Shown here one piece after another: positions 25,423 through 36,309 of a stretch of DNA of 64,000 bases. The stretch's first letter is position 1; each line of letters starts with the position of its first letter. The notes below the pieces were generated by a model that ran no database searches, was not told the origin of the DNA, and saw only the letters and a list, made by a program, of their open reading frames with translations. Source of the stretch: Lachnospiraceae bacterium (lineage in GTDB: Bacteria > Bacillota > Clostridia > Lachnospirales > Lachnospiraceae); the NCBI GenBank assembly GCA_021202635.1, contig JAJQCQ010000093.1, forward strand, positions 1 to 64,000. Direction: 5' to 3'. The position numbers and the translations under genes are program-made.

Positions 25423-25926
25423 TCATAATCCATAAATAACATTCAACAATTCTGACCCTGACTTTGTCCGATAGACTCTGTCTCGGAAACGCACAATCTG
25501 ATCCTTTCGTGCCTGACTCTCATCCGCATTCACCAGAAAATCCGCCTCCAGGAGAATCTGATAATCAATCCCATCGACCGGCTCCAACGTATGATGATGC
25601 CCTACCAAATAACAAATCCGTTCCAGCTGTGTCTCCGGCAAGCCCATATCCGCATAGAAATCTCTGGCCATTGAGGGTCCTTCCAACTCCTGATGCATTC
25701 CATCCGCACCACCATATTTCTCTCTGCAAAGCGGGCAGGCAATATCATGCACAATCGCCGCAAGCTCCAGTGTTTCCTGCGTGTATGCGTCCAACTCTTC
25801 CAGTTCACCGATCGTTTTTGCAAATGCCCATACCTTCTGGAAATGATTAATGTCATGGTGGCTCTTCGCCGCCGATCCCTGTGCATAGAACTGAATCATT
25901 TTCACCATTGCATCTGATACTGACAT
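25423..25926 (-). CDS. HD-domain phosphohydrolase
   Basis: 167 residues with HD ligands HHDINHFQKVWAFAK, VHDIACPLC and a late GHHHTLE, as in small stand-alone HD hydrolases (nucleotidase or nucleotide-metabolism type). Start 25926 is set by ribosome site GAGGAGT. Substrate unknown. Gene first in a same-strand series leading to the phosphoesterase and Nudix genes. Confidence 0.83.
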   Translation of the reverse strand: MSVSDAMVKMIQFYAQGSAAKSHHDINHFQKVWAFAKTIGELEELDAYTQETLELAAIVHDIACPLCREKYGGADGMHQELEGPSMARDFYADMGLPETQLERICYLVGHHHTLEPVDGIDYQILLEADFLVNADESQARKDQIVRFRDRVYRTKSGSELLNVIYGL

Positions 25927-25994
25927 AGTCTGTACTCCTCTATTTACAAGATTCGCGATAGGGGCTTTTCCCCACATGCTATAGGCTTTCATAC

Positions 25995-26034
25995 GGTCTT
26001 CGCAGCAGGTGCGAAGACCCGATCTGAATAGTTA
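25995..26034. repeat. Intergenic palindromic repeat, copy 6
   Basis: Hairpin GGTCTT-CGCAGCAGGTGCG-AAGACC (25995-26019) then GAATAGTTAC. Same apex as the other copies but a wholly different, still paired stem. Confidence 0.8.
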
Positions 26035-26049
26035 CTAAAATTCTAGTAA

Positions 26050-26078
26050 AATATAGCACATCCATTTAATCATGTAAA
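26050..26078 (-). promoter_or_regulatory. Promoter of the HD-hydrolase gene series
   Basis: Minus strand -35 TTTACA (26073-26078), 17-base spacer, -10 TATATT (26050-26055), about 125 bases before the HD gene. Confidence 0.65.
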
Positions 26079-26099
26079 TAAAATAGTTCTCAAAAAAGG

Positions 26100-26198
26100 T
26101 TGAAAAAAAAAGGCTCTATGATATAGTAGGTGCAGGCAAACGAAATCAATGAGCATAAGTACGAAAGCCCAGAGTGCTGCTACACTCTGGGCTTTCTC
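26100..26198 (+). ncRNA. Candidate small RNA (promoter plus terminator only)
   Basis: Plus strand -35 TTGAAA (26100-26105), 16-base spacer, -10 TATAGT (26122-26127), then about 65 bases ending in hairpin AAAGCCCAGAGTG/CACTCTGGGCTTT (26164-26195) and a T/C-rich tail. No ribosome site suits a protein start inside it. It stands alone between divergent and convergent minus-strand genes. The call rests on architecture only; the hairpin could merely be a terminator for a minus-strand transcript. Confidence 0.35.
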
Positions 26199-26242
26199 CC
26201 TCTTAGCGATGAGGTCATCCGTTCAGGCCAGTGTTACCGACT

Positions 26243-26274
26243 AAAAAAACTCAGCAGAGTAACCCCTGCTGAGT
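26243..26274 (-). terminator. Terminator of tuf
   Basis: Stem ACTCAGCAG/CTGCTGAGT with a GGGTTACT-type loop and TTTTTTT on the minus strand, 40 bases beyond the tuf stop. Confidence 0.9.
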
Positions 26275-26313
26275 CTTCTATTATTCATATACTTTTCGAC
26301 ATTTACATCTCAA

Positions 26314-27507
26314 TTACGCAATGATGGAAGCCACACGGCCTGATCCTACGGTACGGCCACCCTCACGGATAGCGAATGTAAGACCCTGCTCCATAGCGAT
26401 CGGATGGATCAGCTCGATGGTCATCTCTACGTTGTCACCAGGCATGCACATCTCTGTGCCTTCCGGAAGGTTGATCACACCAGTAACGTCAGTTGTTCTG
26501 AAATAGAACTGCGGACGATAGTTGTTGAAGAACGGTGTGTGACGGCCACCCTCGTCTTTGGTCAGTACGTAAACCTGAGCGGTGAACTTGGTATGGCATT
26601 TGATGCTGCCCGGCTTGCAGATAACCTGGCCACGCTCGATATCTGTTCTGCGGATACCACGAAGCAGAGTACCGATATTGTCACCAGCCTGCGCATAGTC
26701 AAGCAGCTTGCGGAACATCTCAATACCAGTAACCGTTGTCTTCTGGATCTCTTCCTTTACACCTACGATCTCAACTTCCTCGTTCAGCTTCAGAGTACCA
26801 CGCTCTACACGGCCAGTAGCAACCGTACCACGGCCTGTGATGGTGAATACGTCCTCAACCGGCATAAGGAACGGCTGATCGGTCGCACGCTGCGGATCCG
26901 GAACCCAGCTGTCAACAGCATCCATGAGCTCCATGATCTTGTCGCCCCACTCTCCGTCCGGCTCTTCCAGAGCCTTCAGAGCGGAACCCTGAATGATCGG
27001 CGTATCATCGCCCGGGAACTCATACTCGTTCAGCAGCTCACGGATCTCCATATCAACCAGCTCAAGGAGCTCCTCATCATCTACCATATCTACCTTATTC
27101 ATAAATACAACGATATACGGAACACCTACCTGACGGGACAGAAGGATATGCTCCTTTGTCTGAGCCATAACACCATCCGTAGCAGCTACTACAAGGATCG
27201 CGCCGTCCATCTGTGCAGCACCAGTGATCATGTTCTTTACATAGTCTGCATGGCCTGGGCAGTCAACGTGAGCGTAATGTCTGTGCTCGGTCTCATACTC
27301 TACGTGAGCAGTAGAAATTGTGATACCACGCTCTCTCTCTTCCGGAGCCTTATCGATGTTATCAAAGCTTGTCTCTACGTTACCTGCGACTCTGTGGGAA
27401 AGAACCTTTGTGATTGCAGCAGTCAGAGTTGTTTTACCATGATCGACATGACCGATGGTACCGATGTTACAATGCGGTTTCGTTCTTTCAAATTTAGCCT
27501 TTGCCAT
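26314..27507 (-). CDS. tuf: Elongation factor Tu
   Basis: GTPase that brings aminoacyl-tRNA to the ribosome; 397 residues. G1 [11 protein letters not shown] near residue 19, G3 [13 protein letters not shown]4 NKVDMVDD, then domains II and III ending [13 protein letters not shown]. The start at 27507 ([20 protein letters not shown]) fits the family exactly and has AGGAGGACAT before it. It is last in the rpsL-rpsG-fusA-tuf string but 289 bases from fusA, with its own good promoter. Confidence 0.98.
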   Translation of the reverse strand: MAKAKFERTKPHCNIGTIGHVDHGKTTLTAAITKVLSHRVAGNVETSFDNIDKAPEERERGITISTAHVEYETEHRHYAHVDCPGHADYVKNMITGAAQMDGAILVVAATDGVMAQTKEHILLSRQVGVPYIVVFMNKVDMVDDEELLELVDMEIRELLNEYEFPGDDTPIIQGSALKALEEPDGEWGDKIMELMDAVDSWVPDPQRATDQPFLMPVEDVFTITGRGTVATGRVERGTLKLNEEVEIVGVKEEIQKTTVTGIEMFRKLLDYAQAGDNIGTLLRGIRRTDIERGQVICKPGSIKCHTKFTAQVYVLTKDEGGRHTPFFNNYRPQFYFRTTDVTGVINLPEGTEMCMPGDNVEMTIELIHPIAMEQGLTFAIREGGRTVGSGRVASIIA

Positions 27508-27648
27508 TTTGAATGTCCTCCTTAATTCAATCGATTCTGAGTTAATCTTTCTTTCAGGCAGAAATCCTTTTCTGTCTGCCGCGCCAGGCGAATGCAGCGC
27601 AGGCTGCAATTTCTCATCCGCCCTTGCGCATCAATACAGGCTGTTCTG

Positions 27649-27677
27649 ATTATATTTCAAAACATCCCGCTTTTCAA
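27649..27677 (-). promoter_or_regulatory. tuf-specific promoter
   Basis: Minus strand -35 TTGAAA (27672-27677), 17-base spacer, -10 TATAAT (27649-27654). A long stem CCTGCCTGT/ACAGGCAGG at about 27726-27764 lies between the fusA stop and this promoter but lacks a T run. Confidence 0.8.
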
Positions 27678-27796
27678 GCTTTTTTTTGCATATTATGGTG
27701 CAAATTAAGCTTCTTTTTTATCTCCTGCCTGTCCCGCTCCAAAAGAGTGGTTCACAGGCAGGTATATTTCAGAAAGCAAGAAACTGTTTTCTGTGA

Positions 27797-29914
27797 TTAT
27801 TTGGACTTCGCGCTCAGTACCTTCTCCTGTACAGACTTCGGTACCTGCTCGTAACGTTCGAAGAACATGGAGTAGTTTCCACGACCCTGTGTCTTAGAAC
27901 GAAGATCGGTGGAGTAGCCAAACATCTCTGCCAGCGGCACGAAACCTCTGACAATCTTGCCGCCACCGAGGTCATCCATACCCTCGATTCTGCCGCGGCG
28001 AGAGTTGATGTCGCCAATGACGTCGCCCATATATTCTTCCGGCATCGTCACTTCCACCTTCATGATCGGCTCAAGCAGAACCGGATTGCCCTGCTTCATC
28101 GCATCCTTGAACGCAAGGGAACCTGCGATGTGGAATGCCATCTCACTGGAGTCGACCTCATGATAAGATCCGTCGTATACGTTCGCGTGTACACCGAGTA
28201 CCGGATATCCGCCAAGGACGCCTGCCTTTGCAGCTTCCTCGATACCTTCGCCGACCGCCGGAATGTATTCCTTCGGAATCGCACCGCCAACTACGGTAGA
28301 CTCGAACTGGAAGGTCTCTTCCCCGTTCGGATCCATCGGTGTAAAGATCACCTTGCAGTGACCATACTGGCCACGGCCGCCGGACTGCTTCGCATACTTG
28401 CTATCGACCGTAACTTCCTTCGTAAAGGTCTCCTTGTAAGCAACCTGCGGGGCACCTACATTTGCCTCTACCTTGAATTCACGGAGCAGACGATCTACGA
28501 TAATCTCCAGGTGAAGCTCACCCATACCGGCGATAATGGTCTGGCCAGTCTCCGGATCCGTGTGTGCACGGAAGGTCGGGTCTTCTTCTGCCAGCTTCGC
28601 GAGAGCTTCGCCCATCTTGCCCTGACCTGCCTTTGTCTTCGGCTCGATCGCCAGCTCAATAACCGGCTCCGGGAATTCCATGGATTCCAGAATTACCGGA
28701 TGCTGCTCATCGCAGATCGTATCACCGGTGGTTGTCAGCTTAAAGCCAACCGCCGCCGCGATATCACCAGAATAAACCTTTGTCAGCTCGGCTCTCTTAT
28801 TCGCATGCATCTGCAGGATACGTCCAACACGCTCCTTCTTGCCCTTCGTCGCATTCAGTACATAAGAACCTGCATTCATGGTACCAGAGTAAACACGGAA
28901 GAAAGCAAGCTTTCCAACAAACGGGTCCGCCATGATCTTAAACGCCAGAGCGGAAAACGGCTCATCATCCGACGAGTGTCTCACGACTTCATTTCCATCC
29001 AGATCGGTACCCTTAATCGGCGGAATATCGATCGGGGACGGCATGTATTCAATTACAGCGTCCAGCATCTTCTGTACACCCTTGTTCCGATAAGCGCTTC
29101 CGCAGCACACCGGGACAGCAGTACACTCGCAGGTCGCTTTTCTCAGCGCTGCCTTCATCTGCTCAACTGACGGCTCTTCGCCCTCGAGATACATCATTGT
29201 AAGGTCGTCGTCCAGCTCGCAGGCCTTCTCTACCAGCTCCGCACGATACAGCTCCGCGTCATCCTTCATATCTTCCGGAATATCCGTGATTGTGATGTCC
29301 TCGCCCTTATCATCATTGTAGATGTAAGCTTTCATCTCGAACAGGTCAATAATGCCCTTAAAATCATCCTCTTTGCCGATCGGCAGCTGAAGAATGATCG
29401 CATTCTTGCCAAGTCTGTTGCGGATCTGATCAACTGCTCCGTAGAAATCCGCGCCCATGATATCCATCTTATTAATAAATGCCATACGCGGAACATTATA
29501 AGTGTCCGCCTGTCTCCAGACATTCTCTGACTGCGGCTCAACGCCACCCTTTGCACAGAAGACGCCGACAGCGCCATCCAGAACACGCAGGGAACGCTCC
29601 ACTTCAACCGTGAAATCCACGTGCCCGGGAGTATCAATGATATTGATACGATGCTCCAGAGCGCCTGGCTTCGGCCTGCAGTTTTCTTCAAGCGTCCAGT
29701 GGCATGTGGTCGCGGCGGAAGTAATGGTGATACCTCTTTCCTGTTCCTGCTCCATCCAGTCCATTGTAGCGGTACCTTCATGCGTATCGCCGATTTTGTA
29801 ATTCACACCTGTGTAATACAAAATACGCTCAGTCAATGTAGTCTTACCTGCATCGATATGCGCCATGATACCGATATTTCTGGTTCTCTCTAATGGATAT
29901 TCTCTCCCAGCCAA
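27797..29914 (-). CDS. fusA: Elongation factor G
   Basis: Translocation GTPase, 705 residues: [45 protein letters not shown], and later domains with QYGHCKVIF and [16 protein letters not shown]. The only start that fits the protein's N-terminus ([14 protein letters not shown]) is a TTG at 29912-29914, nine bases after AGGAGG. It follows rpsG by 53 bases. TTG initiation for such a highly expressed gene is uncommon. Confidence 0.97.
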   Translation of the reverse strand: MAGREYPLERTRNIGIMAHIDAGKTTLTERILYYTGVNYKIGDTHEGTATMDWMEQEQERGITITSAATTCHWTLEENCRPKPGALEHRINIIDTPGHVDFTVEVERSLRVLDGAVGVFCAKGGVEPQSENVWRQADTYNVPRMAFINKMDIMGADFYGAVDQIRNRLGKNAIILQLPIGKEDDFKGIIDLFEMKAYIYNDDKGEDITITDIPEDMKDDAELYRAELVEKACELDDDLTMMYLEGEEPSVEQMKAALRKATCECTAVPVCCGSAYRNKGVQKMLDAVIEYMPSPIDIPPIKGTDLDGNEVVRHSSDDEPFSALAFKIMADPFVGKLAFFRVYSGTMNAGSYVLNATKGKKERVGRILQMHANKRAELTKVYSGDIAAAVGFKLTTTGDTICDEQHPVILESMEFPEPVIELAIEPKTKAGQGKMGEALAKLAEEDPTFRAHTDPETGQTIIAGMGELHLEIIVDRLLREFKVEANVGAPQVAYKETFTKEVTVDSKYAKQSGGRGQYGHCKVIFTPMDPNGEETFQFESTVVGGAIPKEYIPAVGEGIEEAAKAGVLGGYPVLGVHANVYDGSYHEVDSSEMAFHIAGSLAFKDAMKQGNPVLLEPIMKVEVTMPEEYMGDVIGDINSRRGRIEGMDDLGGGKIVRGFVPLAEMFGYSTDLRSKTQGRGNYSMFFERYEQVPKSVQEKVLSAKSK

Positions 29915-29967
29915 AATTTTTTCCTCCTCATCAGAGAGATGGCATTGTTACTATGCCGCTCCCTGTT

Positions 29968-30462
<495 letters not shown>

Positions 30463-30687
30463 TTAAATCACAGGTACTCACGATTGTTTCTCTCCGTGTT
30501 CATGCTTGGATCCGAATGTCCTTCTCCGGCACTTCTGCTGCATTGCGCATGCTTATACGCCGTCTCCGGGTCATTCTTTCCTGGACTTCTATATTAACCT
30601 GCAACCACCTGGTAATACGAACTCCGCATAAGGTGAAACAAATTTCAGTTTTCATGTGATACTTTTGTTAAGATACCGAATCAGAAA

Positions 30688-31110
30688 TTATTTCTTAGCC
30701 TCTTTCGGTCTCTTTGCTCCATACTTGGAACGTGCCTGTCTTCTCTTGGCAACGCCCGCAGTATCCAGCGTACCTCTGACAATATGATATCTGGTACCCG
30801 GAAGGTCCTTTACTCTGCCTCCGCGGATCAGCACGACACTATGCTCCTGAAGGTTATGTCCCTCTCCCGGAATATAGCTCGTCACCTCAATACCATTGGA
30901 AAGACGTACTCTGGCGATTTTACGCAGCGCCGAGTTCGGCTTCTTCGGGGTAGCGGTCTTCACTGCTGTGCACACACCTCTCTTCTGCGGTGAGGATGTA
31001 TTGGTCTGCTTCTTGTGAAGAGAATTGTATCCTTTCTGGAGAGCCGGTGCCGTTGACTTCTTGACAGATGTCTGTCTGCCCTTTCTTACTAACTGGTTAA
31101 ATGTTGGCAT
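30688..31110 (-). CDS. rpsL: 30S ribosomal protein S12
   Basis: 140 residues: [12 protein letters not shown] through KRPKEAKK. The [13 protein letters not shown] segment carries the usual Lys associated with streptomycin sensitivity. Start is the ATG at 31110 behind AGGAGGTG; a GTG four codons upstream overlaps that site. First gene of the str operon. Confidence 0.98.
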   Translation of the reverse strand: MPTFNQLVRKGRQTSVKKSTAPALQKGYNSLHKKQTNTSSPQKRGVCTAVKTATPKKPNSALRKIARVRLSNGIEVTSYIPGEGHNLQEHSVVLIRGGRVKDLPGTRYHIVRGTLDTAGVAKRRQARSKYGAKRPKEAKK

Positions 31111-31252
31111 TACTACTTTCACCTCCTGATAGAATCGAGTTCATACCTGCGTTCCGTATCTGCCTTCTTCGGAAGGCTGCCGAAACGCATTTCTGCTCTG
31201 TGGTTGCCTGGAAATACGCGCAAAAAAAGAAACCCGAATTGCGCACTTGGTT

Positions 31253-31281
31253 ATTATACGAAAGCCGTATTTTCTTGTCAA
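31253..31281 (-). promoter_or_regulatory. str operon promoter
   Basis: Minus strand -35 TTGACA (31276-31281), 17-base spacer, -10 TATAAT (31253-31258): a consensus promoter about 140 bases before rpsL. The remaining intergenic sequence up to the VanZ gene holds that gene's divergent promoter. Confidence 0.9.
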
Positions 31282-31396
31282 GCGGTTTTTTCCTCTTTTC
31301 CAGCCTGATTTGCGCTTTTTTTCAAATTTTTTTCACCCGGCTTTCCTTTCCTTTACCGGTTTTACAGATACAAATCTTATTTATTTGTGAAAAAAC

Positions 31397-31425
31397 TAGA
31401 CACTGACAAAAGAGAATGCTAAAAT
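31397..31425 (+). promoter_or_regulatory. Promoter of the VanZ-like gene
   Basis: Plus strand -35 TAGACA (31397-31402), 17-base spacer, -10 TAAAAT (31420-31425) with extended TGC. Confidence 0.65.
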
Positions 31426-31511
31426 ATGAGTCGCTGAAACACTGTCTGGTCCAGACAGTTCTTTCTCTTTCCCACATAAATGATTGTTATCGCAGGAAGG
31501 AAACGTAATAA

Positions 31512-32330
31512 ATGCTTATTAAATTGCTAAAACCATTATCTTTTATACCGGCACTTGTGCTTATGTTTGTGATTTTTTCCTTTTCTTCGCAGGATGGCGA
31601 TACCTCCTCTAATCTCAGCTACGAGGTAAGCTATACGATCGTTGAAGCCGGGAACGTGATCCTGGACGCGGATCTGCAGCCTTCTGAGATTTCCAGTCTG
31701 GCGACACGCTTTAACGGCGTCGTCCGGAAGCTCGCGCATATGACCGAGTACTTTGCCCTTGCAGTCGCAGTCTCATTTCCACTGTATGTCTATGGTCTTC
31801 GCGGACTGCCCCTCATGCTTGTCGCCGGTTTGTTCTGCGTAGCCTTTGCCGCCAGCGACGAGTTCCATCAATCCTTTGTCGATGGACGCGGCCCGGGGGT
31901 TCGGGATGTCCTGATCGACTCCTTCGGCGTTTTCTGGGGCATCGTTCTTGTACGTATCATCGGCTGGACCGGCCGGAAGACGATCTTCCGTCCTTTTAGC
32001 AGGAAGAAAAAGAGCAAAAGGAACGGGGAAGCAGCGGCCACGGAAGATACTTCCTATTATAATACTTCTTCCGTCTATCCACCGCCTGCCCAGAATCGGC
32101 CGTCCTATCAGAGTATGGCCCGCTCCTGCCAGGGTCCGACTTCCGCGCAGAATCCTCAGATGTACCGCAGCGCACAGTCTTATTCCGGACAAATGCCCAT
32201 CAATGGCAGCCCTCAGCCTGCTTCTTCTTCCAAAAAGAAGCGGCATAACAGCGCAGAAGAGCTTTCCGAAGACATGTCATTGAAAAAGTTAATCCACGAT
32301 CTGACGGACAAGGATAAGGGAAACGAATAA
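31512..32330 (+). CDS. VanZ-like membrane protein with long polar tail
   Basis: 272 residues. The first 155 are a VanZ-like domain with an N-terminal helix, the family segment FSFSSQDGDTSSNLS, RKLAHMTEYFALA, and DEFHQSFVDGRGPGVRDVLIDSFG, and four membrane helices. About 110 residues follow that are rich in Ser, Pro, Gln, Tyr and Lys and look disordered, ending KKLIHDLTDKDKGNE. VanZ domains are linked to teicoplanin resistance and cell-surface functions, but the role is poorly defined. The gene stands on the plus strand between rpoC and rpsL, splitting what is usually a continuous minus-strand block. Ribosome site AGGAAGG. Confidence 0.87.
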   Translation: MLIKLLKPLSFIPALVLMFVIFSFSSQDGDTSSNLSYEVSYTIVEAGNVILDADLQPSEISSLATRFNGVVRKLAHMTEYFALAVAVSFPLYVYGLRGLPLMLVAGLFCVAFAASDEFHQSFVDGRGPGVRDVLIDSFGVFWGIVLVRIIGWTGRKTIFRPFSRKKKSKRNGEAAATEDTSYYNTSSVYPPPAQNRPSYQSMARSCQGPTSAQNPQMYRSAQSYSGQMPINGSPQPASSSKKKRHNSAEELSEDMSLKKLIHDLTDKDKGNE

Positions 32331-32361
32331 CCGAATCTTGTTTCACAGCAAAATTGTTCTG

Positions 32362-32392
32362 AAAAACCCCGGCTGATTTCGCCGGGGTTTTC
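32362..32392. terminator. Bidirectional terminator, VanZ-like gene / rpoC
   Basis: Stem AAACCCCGGC/GCCGGGGTTT with T runs on both sides. It lies between the convergent 3' ends of the VanZ-like gene and rpoC. Confidence 0.88.
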
Positions 32393-32469
32393 TGTCTCTG
32401 CATGGTTGAACTGCCTGATTCTTCCTTCTATACTACAGACTCTCGGATGGGAATGTCATCCTCTTCGGA

Positions 32470-35400
32470 TCACTCCTCTTCGCTCTCCGGCTGTTCGTTT
32501 ACCGGAGCTTCCACGGAAGATGCGGCTTCCGTTTCTGTGTCCTCACTCTCCTGGAAAAGCTCCGGCTCCGTTTCAGCATCAACAGACCGGCTGTCTTCCG
32601 GTTCTGTTTTTTCCGGCTCCGTTTCCTCTCCAAGCTCACCAAGCGTCATCTCCTGTGACGCATCTACCGGCTCAAGAGATTCATCCTCATCGTCGTATTC
32701 GTCAAGCAGCATCTGCTCATACTCATAATCATCCGTGCCTGACGTATCAATCGCGACATTGCGATAACGCTTCATACCCGTACCGGCAGGAATCAGTTGA
32801 CCAATAATGACATTTTCCTTAAGGCCAACCAGCGGGTCTACCTTCCCCTTGATGGCTGCTTCTGCCAGAACCTTTGTGGTCTCCTGGAAGGAAGCTGCTG
32901 ACAGGAACGAATTCGTTGCCAGAGAAGCTTTCGTGATACCAAGCATAATACGCTTGCCTTCCGCAGGTTCTTTTCCCTCGGCGATCATCTGCGCATTCTT
33001 ATCCTCATACTCCAGAATATCCACGAGACTGCCTGGCAGGAAATCCGTATCTCCGTTTGTCTCAATGCGAATCTTTTTCAGCATCTGACGAACGATGACT
33101 TCAATATGCTTGTCATTGATTTCCACGCCCTGAAGACGATATACACGCTGTACTTCACGCAGCATATAATCCTGCACCGCTTCAATCCCCTTGATCTTCA
33201 GGATGTCATGCGGGTTTACACTACCTTCTGTCAGCTCGTCGCCGGCCTCAAGATAAGTGCCGTCTACGGGCTTCATTCGGGAACCGTACGGAATCAGGTA
33301 AGTCTTGGACTCACCGGTCTCTTCATTCGTCACCACGATCTCGCGTTTTTTCTTCGTATCCCGCAGAGAGGCCATACCGGCAATCTCCGTAATGATCGCA
33401 AGTCCCTTCGGTTTTCTCGCTTCAAAAAGCTCCTCGACACGCGGAAGACCCTGTGTGATATCGCCGCCGGCCACGCCGCCCGTATGGAACGTACGCATGG
33501 TCAGCTGCGTACCCGGCTCACCGATCGACTGTGCCGCGATGATACCGACAGACTCGCCTACCTGAACCGGTTCTCCGGTTGCCATGTTCGCGCCGTAGCA
33601 TTTTGAACAGATGCCAATATGAGAACGGCAGGTCAGAATCGAACGGATCTTAATTTTTTCAAACGGCTTGCCTTCTGCGTCCACACCCTCCTTCATAATC
33701 CGGGCGGCACGCTTCGGTGTGATCATATGATTCGCTTTTACAATGATCTCGCCATCCTTATCACAGATATCCTCGCAGGAGAAACGGTCTGTAATACGCT
33801 CCTGGATATTCTCAATCTCCTCTTTTCCATCGGAGAACGTATGGACATACATACCCGGAATCTCGTCGCTGCCTTCGCAGCAATCCGTCTCGCGGACAAT
33901 CAGGTCCTGTGACACATCGACCAGACGCCTGGTCAGATAACCAGAGTCAGCCGTACGCAATGCGGTATCGGAAAGTCCCTTACGGGCACCATGCGCGGAC
34001 ATAAAGTACTCCAGTACGTCCAGACCCTCACGGAAGTTCGACTTGATTGGCAGCTCAATCGTGTGACCGGTCGTATCTGCCATCAGTCCACGCATACCAG
34101 CCAGCTGCTTAATCTGCTTATTCGATCCACGCGCGCCGGAATCCGCCATCATGAAAATATTGTTATACTTGTCCAGTCCGTCGAGAAGCGCTTTTGTCAG
34201 AACATCATCCGTATCCTTCCAGGTCTCTACGACTTCCTTGTAACGCTCCTCATCCGTGATCAGGCCACGCTTGTAGTTTCTGGTTATCTTATCCACCGTA
34301 TCCTGGGCCTGTTTAATCAGCTCCGGCTTCTGCGGCGGCACCGTCATATCTGAAATGGATACCGTCATCGCCGCCTTGGTGGAATACTTATACCCCATCG
34401 CCTTGATATCATCAAGCACTTCCGCCGTCTTTGTGGAACCATGTGTATTGATTACCCGCTCCAGAATACTCTTGAGCTCTTTTTTCTTTACAAGGAAATC
34501 CACTTCAAGCTTCAGCTCATTGCCCGGCACAGAACGATCTACAAAACCCAGATCCTGCGGCAAAATCTCGTTAAAGAGGAAGCGGCCGAGTGTAGATTCC
34601 ACATCATCCGTCAGCACACTGCCATCCGGCATCTTCTTCGTCATGCGAACCCTGATCTTTGACTGCAGTGTAATGAATTTATTTTCATAGGCCAGGATCG
34701 CCTCCGCAACGTTCTTAAAGAATTTTCCTTCCCCAAGAACACCCGGGCGCATCTGTGTCAGGTAGTAAATACCAAGCACCATATCCTGAGAAGGCACCGC
34801 CACCGGTCCTCCGTCAGAAGGCTTCAAAAGGTTGTTCGGAGAGAGCATCAGGAAACGGCATTCTGCCTGCGCTTCCACCGACAGCGGAAGGTGCACGGCC
34901 ATCTGATCGCCGTCAAAGTCCGCGTTAAACGCCGTACACACAAGCGGATGAAGCTTGATTGCCTTGCCCTCGACCAGAATCGGCTCGAACGCCTGAATTC
35001 CCAGGCGGTGAAGGGTAGGAGCACGGTTCAGCATTACCGGGTGCTCTTTGATGACATCCTCCAGGACGTCCCACACCTCCGGCTGCAGACGCTCTACCAT
35101 CTTTTTCGCGTTTTTAATGTTGTGTGACGTGCCGTTTTCTACCAGCTCCTTCATAACAAAGGGCTTAAAAAGCTCAATCGCCATCTCTTTTGGCAGACCA
35201 CACTGGTAAATCTTCAGCTCCGGCCCAACGACAATAACGGAACGTCCGGAATAATCGACACGCTTGCCCAGCAGGTTCTGGCGGAAACGACCAGACTTAC
35301 CTTTTAACATATCGGAAAGTGACTTTAATGCCCGGTTCCCCGGTCCAGTCACCGGACGGCCGCGACGGCCGTTGTCAATCAGCGCATCCACCGCTTCCTG

Positions 35401-36288
35401 CAGCATACGCTTTTCATTGCGCACAATAATATCCGGCGCACCGAGCTCCAGTAATCGCTTCAGACGATTGTTGCGGTTAATGATGCGGCGATACAGGTCA
35501 TTCAGGTCTGACGTGGCAAACCGGCCGCCGTCAAGCTGCACCATCGGGCGCAGATCCGGCGGAATCACAGGAATCACCGTCATTACCATCCATTCCGGAT
35601 GGTTGCCCGACTCCCGGAACGCCTCAACGACTTCCAGCCGTTTAATGATTCTGGCGCGCTTCTGACCGGTCGAATCCTTGAGCGCAGCCTTCAGCTCTTT
35701 GGATTCCTTCTCGACATCAATCGCTTCCAGAAGCTCCTTGACCGATTCAGCTCCCATACCTGCGCGGAATTTTTTACCCCACTTTTCTTTCGCTTCCTGG
35801 TACTCTCTTTCCGTCAGCACCTGCTTGTAATGCAGATCCGACTCCCCCGGATCCAGAACAATATAATTCGCAAAGTAAAGAATCTTCTCAAGCACACGCG
35901 GAGAGATATCCAGAATGAGACCCATTCTGGAAGGAATCCCCTTGAAGTACCAGATATGGGATACCGGAGCCGCCAGCTCAATATGTCCCATACGCTCACG
36001 GCGGACAGAGGATTTTGTCACTTCCACACCGCAGCGGTCACATATTACACCTTTATAACGAATTTTTTTATACTTTCCGCAATGGCATTCCCAGTCCTTA
36101 CTCGGGCCAAAAATGCGTTCACAGAACAAACCGTCTTTTTCCGGTTTTAAAGTCCTGTAATTGATCGTCTCCGGCTTTTTGACCTCTCCATGAGACCACT
36201 CCCGGGTTTTTTCAGGAGAAGCCAGACCGATCTTGATGGCATCAAACGTCATCGGCTGATACACTTCATTGCTATTTGTCTCTGGCAT
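32470..36288 (-). CDS. rpoC: DNA-directed RNA polymerase subunit beta'
   Basis: 1272 residues. N-terminal zinc ligands ([14 protein letters not shown]), catalytic [16 protein letters not shown], bridge/trigger regions ([34 protein letters not shown] split across the standard order) and C-terminal [26 protein letters not shown] tail of about 80 residues rich in Glu, Asp and Ser follows. Start 36288 uses AAGGAGT. It lies 21 bases after rpoB and ends near the bidirectional terminator. Confidence 0.98.
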   Translation of the reverse strand: MPETNSNEVYQPMTFDAIKIGLASPEKTREWSHGEVKKPETINYRTLKPEKDGLFCERIFGPSKDWECHCGKYKKIRYKGVICDRCGVEVTKSSVRRERMGHIELAAPVSHIWYFKGIPSRMGLILDISPRVLEKILYFANYIVLDPGESDLHYKQVLTEREYQEAKEKWGKKFRAGMGAESVKELLEAIDVEKESKELKAALKDSTGQKRARIIKRLEVVEAFRESGNHPEWMVMTVIPVIPPDLRPMVQLDGGRFATSDLNDLYRRIINRNNRLKRLLELGAPDIIVRNEKRMLQEAVDALIDNGRRGRPVTGPGNRALKSLSDMLKGKSGRFRQNLLGKRVDYSGRSVIVVGPELKIYQCGLPKEMAIELFKPFVMKELVENGTSHNIKNAKKMVERLQPEVWDVLEDVIKEHPVMLNRAPTLHRLGIQAFEPILVEGKAIKLHPLVCTAFNADFDGDQMAVHLPLSVEAQAECRFLMLSPNNLLKPSDGGPVAVPSQDMVLGIYYLTQMRPGVLGEGKFFKNVAEAILAYENKFITLQSKIRVRMTKKMPDGSVLTDDVESTLGRFLFNEILPQDLGFVDRSVPGNELKLEVDFLVKKKELKSILERVINTHGSTKTAEVLDDIKAMGYKYSTKAAMTVSISDMTVPPQKPELIKQAQDTVDKITRNYKRGLITDEERYKEVVETWKDTDDVLTKALLDGLDKYNNIFMMADSGARGSNKQIKQLAGMRGLMADTTGHTIELPIKSNFREGLDVLEYFMSAHGARKGLSDTALRTADSGYLTRRLVDVSQDLIVRETDCCEGSDEIPGMYVHTFSDGKEEIENIQERITDRFSCEDICDKDGEIIVKANHMITPKRAARIMKEGVDAEGKPFEKIKIRSILTCRSHIGICSKCYGANMATGEPVQVGESVGIIAAQSIGEPGTQLTMRTFHTGGVAGGDITQGLPRVEELFEARKPKGLAIITEIAGMASLRDTKKKREIVVTNEETGESKTYLIPYGSRMKPVDGTYLEAGDELTEGSVNPHDILKIKGIEAVQDYMLREVQRVYRLQGVEINDKHIEVIVRQMLKKIRIETNGDTDFLPGSLVDILEYEDKNAQMIAEGKEPAEGKRIMLGITKASLATNSFLSAASFQETTKVLAEAAIKGKVDPLVGLKENVIIGQLIPAGTGMKRYRNVAIDTSGTDDYEYEQMLLDEYDDEDESLEPVDASQEMTLGELGEETEPEKTEPEDSRSVDAETEPELFQESEDTETEAASSVEAPVNEQPESEEE

Positions 36289-36309
36289 TGATGGTACTCC
36301 TTTCACACG

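Noticed and set aside
26130..26324. 64-codon frame starting at GTG 26130
   Set aside because: No ribosome site, start only three bases after a -10 hexamer, and it crosses two terminator hairpins.
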